A program made the translations under genes and the position numbers. A stretch of DNA of 32,064 bases from an uncultured Clostridia bacterium. GTDB lineage: Bacteria; Bacillota; Clostridia; Christensenellales; Aristaeellaceae. The notes below the pieces were generated by a model. That model was not told where the DNA came from and made no database searches. It saw only the letters and a list, made by a program, of their open reading frames with translations. The DNA lies in the NCBI GenBank assembly GCA_937886445.1, contig CALGBY010000091.1, forward strand, positions 1-32,064, read 5' to 3'. This document shows, in pieces, positions 6,721 to 14,600 of this stretch (position 1 is the first letter of the stretch; every line of letters starts with the position of its first letter).

Positions 6721-8739
6721 TCATACCGGGATGGCGGTCCTTTTGATCTCGGCACCGGCCAGCATGACGATACCGATGCCGTGTGTATCGTTAAAGCGCC
6801 ACATCAGTGTGCGGTAGTAGGCACGGGAGAAGGAGAAGCCGGAGCCCTGACATACGCCGTACAGATTGCCCTTGCGGTCGATCGCGGTATCGCACAGCCC
6901 GTTCCAGGCGCGCTTAACGGCAGCCTCAGCGGCGTTACGAAGCTCGCCCGGATACAGCCCGAGACGGATGCCGCGGCAGAAAGCGCATATCATCATGGCC
7001 GTTGAGGAGGCTTCGGGGTAGGTTTCGGTGTCATCCAGGATCTGATGCCAAAGCCCGGTGTCTCCCTGCAGCTGAAGATAACCGCGTGTGAGCTCTGTAA
7101 AGAAAGATATGAGCCTGTCGCGGTACGGATGTGCCGGATCCAGCTTCATCAGCAGCTCGCTGAGTGAGAAGATCACCCAGCCGTTTCCGCGGCACCACGG
7201 GATGCGGTTGTTTTTGCCGTGACGCAGGCACATCATGTGTGCCATGATCTTCTTTTCGGGCATAAAAAGCAGATCCCGGTAGAGAAGAAGCTGCTTCGCG
7301 CACAGATCCATGGCCTCGTTGCTGCCGGTCAGCGTCGCGTAACGGCACAGGAACGGAACGGACATATACATATCATCCGCCCATATGGTATCGTCCCGGC
7401 GGCAAAATGCGCCTGCTCCGGTGCGGGGCTGTTCACGGAGCATATATTCGGCAACGCGCTCGGCGATCGCCTTTACTTCAGCGGAGCAGGCTCCTTCCTC
7501 CTCCAGCATCAGGGAGGCGAAGGAACCGCAGTCATCAAGCGCGTCCAGCCAGCAGATCTGCTGGTTTACACCGGGAAAACCGAAATGCGCTTGATCCCAC
7601 AGGGCGTATTCGTGGATATCCGTCACCTGACGTACATGGCTGTGTACATAGGAAACAAAGGATGGCTCCTCCAGCAATCTTCCGGAGGAAAGAAGACCGT
7701 ACAGCGTGACGCCGAGCGGGTAGGTCCAGCGCCCGAAAAGCAGGACCTCATTATAGGGACGCAGAACGGTATGCGCGATATCCGGACGCCATACGGTACC
7801 GGCGTAAACAGCACCGCCGCGCGGAAGACTTTCCGGATATACGGTTTTTTCACAGAGGCCGAGCAGCAGATAAGGAGTACACCTCCCTTTGACGGGCAGA
7901 GGACACGCAAAACGGATACCGTTCTGCTCAAACAGCCCACGCAGGGCGGCGAGCTCTCCCCATAAAAGCAGCTCATGCCGGCCCTCGGGAATGAGGCACG
8001 GAGAATCGGGTCTGCTGTTGTCCGCAAGGATCACTTCCGCTCCGGAAAGTGAAATGTCATGATCAGAAATACTGTATGTCCATGCATAAAACATACCGGA
8101 TTCTGATATCCGTTCTTCAGATACTTCAGGAAACCATGTCAGCCCCGCAGCCTCCTCGCAGTCTCCGAAGCAGGGGGAAAGGTCTGCCGGCTCGTGATCT
8201 GAGGGGGCTGTATACAGAAAACCGGCTTCGCCTTTCCTTTGCGAAAACGGCATAATGTAGTTGCAGGGTTCCCACTGCGGCATCGCGTTGCGGAATATAC
8301 AGCCAAAGCCGATAGAGGTTTTTTCGCAGCGGAACAGAAAGCGGTTGTACCCTTCCTTCAGCGTTACCGAAAAACGAACGGGCTGACCGTCACGCTCCTG
8401 CCCGCCGTTTGACACGAACACGCTTTCTTCATTCAGCCATACGCGTACGGGGCCGAAACAGCTTACCGTAAAGTTGCTGCCCTTGGCAGCGGGACAATAC
8501 AGGTCCGCAATGGCAAAAGCGATATCGCCTTCCCTGCTTTCGGGAAAGCGCTCATCAAAATCCAGAATATACCCGGCGCTTCTGTCCGCCCGGATGCCCT
8601 GCGTGTCAAAGGTACGCCACACAAAAGGAGAAACAGGGTTGTCTCCCATGTATTTTGCGGCCATCAGCCTGATGATCTTTTCAGGATCGTTCGTGTGCAG
8701 ACAGGATGCGCTCTCGCGGTCATCGAAATAATAGCCCAT
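6721..8739 (-). CDS. GH105 unsaturated rhamnogalacturonyl hydrolase with large N-terminal region
   Basis: The C-terminal half (about residues 345-665 of 672) is a GH88/GH105 alpha/alpha-barrel. Visible motifs are TIWADDMYMSVPFL (acidic pair D455-D456, the site of the catalytic Asp in YteR), CRGNGWV, GLWHQILDD, YPEASSTAMM and THGIGIVMLAG. The family removes unsaturated galacturonyl residues from oligosaccharides made by rhamnogalacturonan lyases. No signal peptide is seen, so it acts in the cytoplasm on imported sugars. The N-terminal 340 residues look like beta-sandwich material (VRVWLNEESVFV, GYNRFLFRCEK), absent from YteR itself. The ATG at 8739 is preferred: AAGGAG lies 8 nt upstream, whereas the in-frame GTG three codons earlier overlaps it. 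The nearby LplB/LplC-type permeases fit import of its substrate. Confidence 0.87.
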   Translation of the reverse strand: MGYYFDDRESASCLHTNDPEKIIRLMAAKYMGDNPVSPFVWRTFDTQGIRADRSAGYILDFDERFPESREGDIAFAIADLYCPAAKGSNFTVSCFGPVRVWLNEESVFVSNGGQERDGQPVRFSVTLKEGYNRFLFRCEKTSIGFGCIFRNAMPQWEPCNYIMPFSQRKGEAGFLYTAPSDHEPADLSPCFGDCEEAAGLTWFPEVSEERISESGMFYAWTYSISDHDISLSGAEVILADNSRPDSPCLIPEGRHELLLWGELAALRGLFEQNGIRFACPLPVKGRCTPYLLLGLCEKTVYPESLPRGGAVYAGTVWRPDIAHTVLRPYNEVLLFGRWTYPLGVTLYGLLSSGRLLEEPSFVSYVHSHVRQVTDIHEYALWDQAHFGFPGVNQQICWLDALDDCGSFASLMLEEEGACSAEVKAIAERVAEYMLREQPRTGAGAFCRRDDTIWADDMYMSVPFLCRYATLTGSNEAMDLCAKQLLLYRDLLFMPEKKIMAHMMCLRHGKNNRIPWCRGNGWVIFSLSELLMKLDPAHPYRDRLISFFTELTRGYLQLQGDTGLWHQILDDTETYPEASSTAMMICAFCRGIRLGLYPGELRNAAEAAVKRAWNGLCDTAIDRKGNLYGVCQGSGFSFSRAYYRTLMWRFNDTHGIGIVMLAGAEIKRTAIPV

Positions 8740-8981
8740 TTTGATCACTCCTTACACATAGATATTATTCTGCTTTTGCTGCCTTTTTCCTGCCGTGTTC
8801 CGACCCGGGCGGTACATAATTTGCCAAATGATATGCAACAGGCAAAAATTACAAAAATAGATACAGGAAACGAACACAATGTAATACTATCTCGCCGCTG
8901 TCAGCGAAGTAAAAACATGAAAGTAATTTTCGAAAACCGAAAAAACAGCAAAAATCCCTATCGAATTTTGAAAATTATACA

Positions 8982-9010
8982 TTGAAATGCCGAAAAACAT
9001 GTGATAGAAT
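8982..9010 (+). promoter_or_regulatory. Candidate promoter of the stator-like operon
   Basis: TTGAAA (8982-8987), 17-nt spacer, TAGAAT (9005-9010). Transcription would start near 9017, leaving a leader of about 140 nt before the first ATG. Confidence 0.6.
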
Positions 9011-9105
9011 TTGAAACATAAAAAATACAAAACCATTGTGATGAAATCAAAAACCAGATGAACGGCTTACGCAAATTCAAAAACAGATATAAGCAGAAGA
9101 TATGA

Positions 9106-9127
9106 AAACGGTTAAATGTAACCGTTT
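9106..9127 (+). promoter_or_regulatory. Leader hairpin upstream of the stator-like operon
   Basis: Perfect 9-bp stem AAACGGTTA (9106-9114) with TAACCGTTT (9119-9127) and an AATG loop. There is no T-tract, so it is not a terminator. It ends 16 nt before the ribosome site and could be an operator or an mRNA-stability or regulatory structure. Confidence 0.55.
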
Positions 9128-9155
9128 GGCACTGAAAAACGCCGGGAGGAAAGTT

Positions 9156-10712
9156 ATGATTCAGATGATCGTTCTGGAGGGGATCCTGTTTGCAGGGCTG
9201 TGCGGCGTGGCAACAGCACTTGCACCCGATGCTTTTTCTATGGTTATTACTGTTGTAATGACGGCAGCGACCATGGCCGGGTATTTTTTCGGCATGGTTC
9301 CGGCGGCAATGTATGCTGTCGGATTCAGAAAAGGGATCAAAACGGTGAACGATATCAGCGAAGTGCAGAGCGAATCTCACTGGCAGGTGGCAAAAAACAC
9401 AGATGAGATGTTCCGGCAGAAGACGCTGGATACCCTGTACGCGGGATATATCGCTCAGGCGGAGCGTCAGGAACGCGACGGCCTGGTGCCCGGAGATCTG
9501 GAGGATGTGCTCAATGAAGAAAGCCTGGCACTCAGAAGCTGGCAGCGTGTGATCCACCAGCTGCCCGGAACGCTTACGGCGCTGGGCCTGCTCGGAACAT
9601 TCATCGGCCTCATCGTGGGTATCAGCCGGATCGGCTTCTCTTCGCTGGAGGCCGCGCTTTCCAGTATAGAGGTGCTTCTTACCGGTACCAGGACCGCATT
9701 CTTCACCTCCATCGCGGGCGTAATTCTATCGGTCGTTTTCAATATTCTCCATAAGCTGCAGTGGAATGTGATGCTTCGCGAGATGGGACTATTTTATGAA
9801 CGCTTCCATCTGAATATACTGTCGGACAGCCGTGAGCTGAACGATATGAAACGGCGGAAGGATCTTTCCGTGATCCTGGAACGGCTGGACAGACTGCCGG
9901 GCATCACGGCCTTCAGCAACGGCAAGAAAGACTCGGAGGATGAGACGGAGCAGCAGATCATGCCGGAGATCCGCGAAGGCCTGCGCAGAGGGGAATTTAT
10001 CTTTTATGTTCAGCCGCGCTATGATCTGAACACAAAAAAGATCAACGGCGGTGAGGCACTGGTACGCTGGAGGCACGCGGATCTGGGCATCGTAAGCCCG
10101 GCGGCATTTCTTTCCGTGGTGGAAAAGAACGGATTTATCGTACGCATCGACCGGTTCCTGTGGGAAAGCGTATGCAGGCAGATGGCAGAGCGGATCAGGC
10201 AGAAAAAGCCGCTGGTGCCCATATCCGTGAATGTGAGCAAAACAGATATCCTCGTAATGGATGTAGCGGCCTTCTTTATCAATCTTGTGAGCAGCTACAG
10301 GATACCGCCCAGATACCTTGAGGTGGAGATCGCGGAGTCCGCCTATGTGCAGTGCGAACAGGAAGCGAGAGAACTGGAGGGGAAGCTTCGTCAGGCCGGC
10401 TTCCGTGTGCTTGCGGACGGCTTCAGCGGGGACTTTGTGGCGGTGAATATCCTGCGGCGCTGCGAGGTGGACGCGGTGAAGCTGGACATGCGCTTCTTCA
10501 GCGCCAGAGAGCCTGATGTGCTGCGCAACGGCTTTGACCAGGCAAAGGCGATCGGCCGGCCGGTGATCGCCGTGGGCATTGAGACTGCGGAGGAACTGAC
10601 GGTGCTGAGGAGCTGTGCCTGCGAAGCGGGGCAGGGGTATCTGCTGCATAAGCCGATGAGTGTTTCCGATTTTGAAAATGAGATCGACCGGGATATGTTT
10701 CCCCGGATATGA
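9156..10712 (+). CDS. MotA/TolQ/ZorA-type proton-channel protein fused to a degenerate EAL domain
   Basis: The N-terminal half has two or three hydrophobic segments (about 2-55), a cytoplasmic loop, and then the MotA/TolQ/ExbB core (about 133-203). That core includes LPGTLTALGLLGTFIGL and the second helix around TAFFTSIAGVILSVVF. Residues 272-510 are an EAL (c-di-GMP phosphodiesterase) fold: EALVRW near 300, NVS (N359), EIAES (E391, E394), VKLD (K442, D444) and QGY at 493. Two catalytic features are lost: DDFG reads DGFS (second Asp is G422) and AEGVE reads AVGIE (Glu replaced by V473). I infer a non-catalytic c-di-GMP-binding or regulatory module on a stator channel. The ATG at 9156 is preferred because GGGAGGA lies 5 nt upstream; the in-frame ATG at 9102 precedes the leader hairpin and lacks a good ribosome site. 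The partner gene follows after 33 nt. Confidence 0.85.
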   Translation: MIQMIVLEGILFAGLCGVATALAPDAFSMVITVVMTAATMAGYFFGMVPAAMYAVGFRKGIKTVNDISEVQSESHWQVAKNTDEMFRQKTLDTLYAGYIAQAERQERDGLVPGDLEDVLNEESLALRSWQRVIHQLPGTLTALGLLGTFIGLIVGISRIGFSSLEAALSSIEVLLTGTRTAFFTSIAGVILSVVFNILHKLQWNVMLREMGLFYERFHLNILSDSRELNDMKRRKDLSVILERLDRLPGITAFSNGKKDSEDETEQQIMPEIREGLRRGEFIFYVQPRYDLNTKKINGGEALVRWRHADLGIVSPAAFLSVVEKNGFIVRIDRFLWESVCRQMAERIRQKKPLVPISVNVSKTDILVMDVAAFFINLVSSYRIPPRYLEVEIAESAYVQCEQEARELEGKLRQAGFRVLADGFSGDFVAVNILRRCEVDAVKLDMRFFSAREPDVLRNGFDQAKAIGRPVIAVGIETAEELTVLRSCACEAGQGYLLHKPMSVSDFENEIDRDMFPRI

Positions 10713-10745
10713 CGGTTATGTGATTGGGAGAAAGGAGGGAGCGGG

Positions 10746-12503
10746 ATGGCGGCAAGGTGGCAGAAGAAAGACGGCGGCAATGACGAAGTAAGCTACTGGC
10801 AGACGATATCCGATGTGCTTTCGGGACTTCTGCTGGTGGTGCTTCTCATCAGTATCCTGCTTGCTCTGTATATGGTGCGTTCTCCGAAGGACGACAAACA
10901 CTACGAATATGAAAAGGACGCCAGCGGCTATGAGGCGGACGGTACCGGCTACGCCGGACGCGGACGCGGCTATGTAGGCGGCGGAGGAGCGGGAAGCGGG
11001 GGAACGATATCGGGTACGCCCACTCCGCTGCCCCATGCAACACCGACCGTGACCGCATCCTGGCTGCCCACAGTGACCCCCACCGTTACTCCCGCGCCGC
11101 AGGCCGGCGGCGGAGGCGGCGGCGGAGGAGGAGGCTCCGGCGGAAAAGGAAGAGGAGACAACGAAGGGCGCTACCGCTATGCCGACGAGGGCTGGGGCGA
11201 CTATGAGGGAACCGAAAAAGCGGCTGTATATGTGCGCGTGATGGACGCGGAGACCGGGAAACTGATCGCAAAGGAAGGCATCCGTTTCACGCTGACCGGG
11301 CGAAACGGCAAACAGGAAAGCCTTTACTCCTACTATCCTGTCAGGGTAGCCTTCAATGAGTTTGATACGACCGAGAACGGTACCTTCTATTTTCCGGAAA
11401 AGCTGGAACTGGGGAACCATGTGCTGAAGGAAGCAACAGAACCCGAGGGCTATGACGCTTCCGAGGATATCCAGTTTGAGATCACGCAGAGCCATGAATG
11501 GAATGATCCGGTCACCGTAACGGTGTCACTGTATCCCTCGCGCAATGTGATCCGGTTTGTTCAGAAGGACGCGCAGACGGGCGCGCAGGTGACGGACGGC
11601 AGCTATCTGATCAGGGCGGCCGAGGAGATCATGACGGCGGATGGCACGGTGCGCCTGCGCGCGGGTGAGACCGCCTGCATGCCTGTGTGCGGGGAGGATG
11701 GCGTGTGGACGAGCGAGGAGCTGTACCTTGGCAAATACGAGATCGTACAGGCGGCGCCGCCGGAGTATCACGTGGCGCTGAAGGAACCGGTCAGCGTGAC
11801 TGTAAGCCGGAAGCAGAAGGATGTTGAGGAAAAGCCGCTTACGCTCAAATGCGAGCGGACGAGACTGCGCGTTCTTCTCAAGGATGAGAACGAAAGCGAT
11901 ATTGCTTTGCCCGGCGCCGTATTCACCCTGACGGGCGGCGGTGAAACGCTGGAAGCGGTCACGGACGCAAACGGCTCACTGATCTTCGATGTGCTGAAAC
12001 GGAACACGGAATACACACTGGATGAGACTGCCGTTCCGGTTCATTACCGGGCGACCGGCGAAAGTGAATCGATCCGTGTGGACGGTAACGGCACGATCGA
12101 AGGGAGCGCGGAAGCGAAGCTGCTGCTTACCAACCGCACACTGAGGGCGTCTGTACTGATCCGTGATACGCTTACCGGCATTCCGGTACCCGATCTTTTC
12201 GTGACGCTGTGTGATGAAAACGGAACACGTGTCGCGGGCTGGGCAACAGCCGGAAACGCGCACCGGGTGGACGGCCTTGATGAAGGCGTCTATACGCTGA
12301 TCATCAGCGACAGGGAAAAGCGTTTTGATATGCGGGTGCAGGACAGCGCGGATATACAGATCTTTGAATACCGCGTGTTTTCGGACAGCGGGCTTACCGT
12401 GGTCATCATTCTGATCGCGCTGATCCTGGCGGTAGGGCTTTTCTTCGCGCTGAGAATGCTGCTGCGCAGAAGAAACAGAAGAGAGACGAACGGTGATGAC
12501 TGA
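10746..12503 (+). CDS. MotB/ZorB-like stator partner with SpaA/Cna-B-like ectodomain
   Basis: The 585-residue protein begins with a short cytoplasmic tail and one membrane helix (about 25-43). It is introduced by YWQTISDVLSGLLLVV, where D23 sits as the ion-carrying Asp does in MotB and ZorB, five residues after Trp. A low-complexity stalk follows (50-150), rich in Gly/Tyr, with Thr/Pro repeats (90-118) and ten consecutive Gly (121-130). About four beta-sandwich repeats of the SpaA/Cna-B (prealbumin-like) kind come next: 160-262, 266-355, 370-462 and 466-545. The cues are DAETGKLIAKEGIRFTLTG, GAVFTLTGGGETLEAVTDANG and LIRDTLTGIPVPD. A second helix (about 550-571) and an Arg-rich tail end it. 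There is no OmpA-like peptidoglycan-binding domain, which MotB and ZorB carry. AGGAGG lies just before the ATG. Confidence 0.8.
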   Translation: MAARWQKKDGGNDEVSYWQTISDVLSGLLLVVLLISILLALYMVRSPKDDKHYEYEKDASGYEADGTGYAGRGRGYVGGGGAGSGGTISGTPTPLPHATPTVTASWLPTVTPTVTPAPQAGGGGGGGGGGSGGKGRGDNEGRYRYADEGWGDYEGTEKAAVYVRVMDAETGKLIAKEGIRFTLTGRNGKQESLYSYYPVRVAFNEFDTTENGTFYFPEKLELGNHVLKEATEPEGYDASEDIQFEITQSHEWNDPVTVTVSLYPSRNVIRFVQKDAQTGAQVTDGSYLIRAAEEIMTADGTVRLRAGETACMPVCGEDGVWTSEELYLGKYEIVQAAPPEYHVALKEPVSVTVSRKQKDVEEKPLTLKCERTRLRVLLKDENESDIALPGAVFTLTGGGETLEAVTDANGSLIFDVLKRNTEYTLDETAVPVHYRATGESESIRVDGNGTIEGSAEAKLLLTNRTLRASVLIRDTLTGIPVPDLFVTLCDENGTRVAGWATAGNAHRVDGLDEGVYTLIISDREKRFDMRVQDSADIQIFEYRVFSDSGLTVVIILIALILAVGLFFALRMLLRRRNRRETNGDD

Positions 12504-12542
12504 AAAGACGGTGTCAAAAACGAATGAAAGGAAGCGACGGCA

Positions 12543-14303
12543 GTGAACGGACAGAGCAGGGAAATCAGGGTATCGGATCTGCTTACCGCTGTATGGGCAA
12601 AAAGAAAACTGATCGCTGTGCTGGCGATCGTCGGGCTGCTGATCGGTATTTTCGCCTCTGTCATCTCATGGCTGCGCGGTGAGATGTCCAAGGAATACGC
12701 GGTCAACTCCTCCTTCGCGGTCACCTCTGTTACCGAAAACGGGATGTTTTCCTCTGGAAGAACGCTGCCCACCTCTGGAGATATCAAGCTTTCCGAAAAC
12801 ATCGTGGAAAGCGTGATCTATGTTATGAAAAGCGATCGCATGCTGAACAGTGCGATCGATGATCTGGGGCTGATGGGAATATCGGCGAAAAGCATAGCGA
12901 ACAACCTGCAGGTAAAACGCTACAACAAAACAAACATCGTGGAGATAACGCTGTACTGGCACAGCGCGGAGGAGGGCGTTAAGATCCTCTCAGCGATCAA
13001 CAGCGTAGCGCCGAAGGTGCTGATAGATACACTGATGGTGGGCGGTGTGAGCGTGGTAAATGATCCCGTGGCGCGCTACATCATCGGCGGTAAGGTGAAC
13101 GCCAAACTGTGGGTGATCATGTGTGCCCTCGGCGGGTTACTTGGCTGTATATATGCCGTTCTTCTGTGCCTGCTGCGCCCGTCGCTGATCGCTCCCGAGG
13201 ATATCGGAGCGCAGCTTCATCTCCAGAATCTCGGCCTGTTTCCGATGCGCAATGATCTGTTCGGGAAACAGCTTCGCTTTTTACAGGAGAAGAACCGTGT
13301 GGAATCGCCGTTGCTGAGAGAGCGCTTTGCCTTTATCGCTCATACGCTGGAGGTGCGGGCCTCCCGGAAGGGCTGGAAGCTTCTGTTTGCCTGCTCTGTG
13401 CTGAAGGACGAAGGACGCTCCGCCATGCTTTGCGGCATCGGCTGGCAGCTGGCGGCAATGGGAAAGCGTGTGCTGCTGGTGGATCTGGATACCGTACATC
13501 CCGGGCTTGCCACACTTTGCGGGCGGAAGCCGGATCATCAAAAAAGCCTGAATGCCATATACCGCGGGGAAGCGAATCTGGCGGACGCGCTTGTACCTCT
13601 GCGCCCGGGGCTGGATCTGCTGCCGGCGGTGCTGGAAGAGGAAGCGCTGCCTTTGAATGAGGATCTGTTTGCCATTCTGAGGAACGCGGCGGAAGGCTAT
13701 GATCTTGTATTGATCGATACATCGCCCGCCGGACGCTATGCCGATGTGCTTGCGCTGCGGCATCTGTGTGACGGTGCCTTCCTGATCGTAAGGCAAAACG
13801 CCACTCCGATGAAATTGATCAGAGAGGCGCTGGAGCGGCTGGACAAGGCCGGTATCGAGGTGCTGGGCTGCGTGATGAACTTTGTTCAGGAGATCCGCTT
13901 CATCGGCGGATTGAAGCGTGAATCCGCTTCATATGCCCGCACAGCGGGGATGCCGGATTATGCTGATGAGAAGGGCAAAACGGAAAAAGGCACCGAAGAT
14001 AAACAGGAGGCGGAGAAGAAAAGCGTACTGCTTGATTATATCCTGCCGGGGGATGCCGAGGATGATGCCCCGATGGCCGGAGAGAACAGCGCGGGCGGCA
14101 GCAGACTGACGGCGGATCCGGACGGGCGCGGCCGGGTAAAAACGCAGGACAGCACCGGAACAGAACGTCCTTTTGAACGGGAAATGCCTCAGACAGCTCG
14201 TAATGCACCCGCAGTACCTTTTTCCGGAAACACACAGGAGGAAACGGATAAATCAGGCAAAAACAAAATAGACAGAAAGAGATCGAAGCGGGAGGGCGGG
14301 TAA
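12543..14303 (+). CDS. Wzz/BY-kinase-like protein with degenerate Walker A
   Basis: The protein has 586 residues. A Wzz-type chain-length determinant region spans 8-215, with helices at about 23-44 and 187-212 and an extracytoplasmic segment between. A MinD-like ATPase domain of the bacterial tyrosine kinase (CapB/CpsD) type follows (260-465). Walker A' (RVLLVDLDTVHPG, 309-321) and Walker B (YDLVLIDTSPAG, 386-397) are clear, but the P-loop reads KDEGRSAM: the usual GEGKS/T Lys is R292 and the first Gly is Asp. The charged tail (465-586) lacks the Tyr cluster typical of these kinases. The family controls polysaccharide length and export; this copy may be a pseudokinase. The start is GTG with an AAAGGA about 10 nt upstream. 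It follows the MotB-like gene by 39 nt and is probably in its operon. Confidence 0.83.
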   Translation: MNGQSREIRVSDLLTAVWAKRKLIAVLAIVGLLIGIFASVISWLRGEMSKEYAVNSSFAVTSVTENGMFSSGRTLPTSGDIKLSENIVESVIYVMKSDRMLNSAIDDLGLMGISAKSIANNLQVKRYNKTNIVEITLYWHSAEEGVKILSAINSVAPKVLIDTLMVGGVSVVNDPVARYIIGGKVNAKLWVIMCALGGLLGCIYAVLLCLLRPSLIAPEDIGAQLHLQNLGLFPMRNDLFGKQLRFLQEKNRVESPLLRERFAFIAHTLEVRASRKGWKLLFACSVLKDEGRSAMLCGIGWQLAAMGKRVLLVDLDTVHPGLATLCGRKPDHQKSLNAIYRGEANLADALVPLRPGLDLLPAVLEEEALPLNEDLFAILRNAAEGYDLVLIDTSPAGRYADVLALRHLCDGAFLIVRQNATPMKLIREALERLDKAGIEVLGCVMNFVQEIRFIGGLKRESASYARTAGMPDYADEKGKTEKGTEDKQEAEKKSVLLDYILPGDAEDDAPMAGENSAGGSRLTADPDGRGRVKTQDSTGTERPFEREMPQTARNAPAVPFSGNTQEETDKSGKNKIDRKRSKREGG

Positions 14304-14367
14304 GTTTGAAGATCGTGTCGGCCGATCTTCAAACTACCCATCGGTGCCCTTCCGGAGGGTGGGCCAT
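14304..14367 (-). repeat. Dispersed intergenic repeat, copy D
   Basis: Read on the minus strand it matches copy B closely: GGCCC, CCCTCCGGAAGGG, GATGGGTA, then TTTGAAGATCGGCCGACA and the full return arm. The second hairpin is a perfect 13-bp stem (14303-14315 with 14323-14335). It begins at the stop codon of the Wzz-like gene and is antisense to that transcript. Confidence 0.75.
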
Positions 14368-14381
14368 AAGGCTGAAGGTTG

Positions 14382-14411
14382 CCGCGCGTGCGAAATGTAC
14401 GCGCGGTTTTT
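14382..14411 (+). terminator. Rho-independent terminator of the stator-like operon
   Basis: Perfect 8-bp stem CCGCGCGT (14382-14389) with ACGCGCGG (14399-14406), followed by TTTTT (14407-14411). It separates the three-gene operon from the next plus-strand gene. Confidence 0.85.
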
Positions 14412-14600
14412 GAAATCCGCATACGCGTGACGATCCGTTCGCAGGAGCGGTATGGCCGATGTGTTTTCAGCATACCCGGAAAAAGCGGGACCGTGCGTTT
14501 TTCGGGAACAAAAAAAGGCTTTTCGCCGTTGTATGGTTGCGGACTTCACGGGTGATGATCAGACACGCGGAGATAAACCAAAGGATACGGAGGGATATGA

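Larger units (their letters stand above)
8740..9155. other. Divergent intergenic region between GH105 and the stator-like operon
   Basis: No gene is seen in these 416 bases. The stretch 8820-9060 is AT-rich and holds the plus-strand promoter at 8982-9010. A leader of about 140 nt follows, with a 9-bp hairpin at 9106-9127. The GH105 promoter must lie around 8780-8850 on the minus strand; TTGCCT with a poor -10 is the only candidate I see there. Confidence 0.6.

Noticed and set aside
9102..9155. Upstream in-frame ATG at 9102 for the MotA-EAL gene
   Set aside because: It has no good ribosome site and would translate through the leader hairpin; the ATG at 9156 has GGGAGGA at 5 nt.
9156..12503. 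Canonical Zorya defence system
   Set aside because: The ZorAB-like pair is suggestive, but there is no ZorC/ZorD or ZorE, no helicase or nuclease nearby, no OmpA-like domain, and the third gene is of polysaccharide type.
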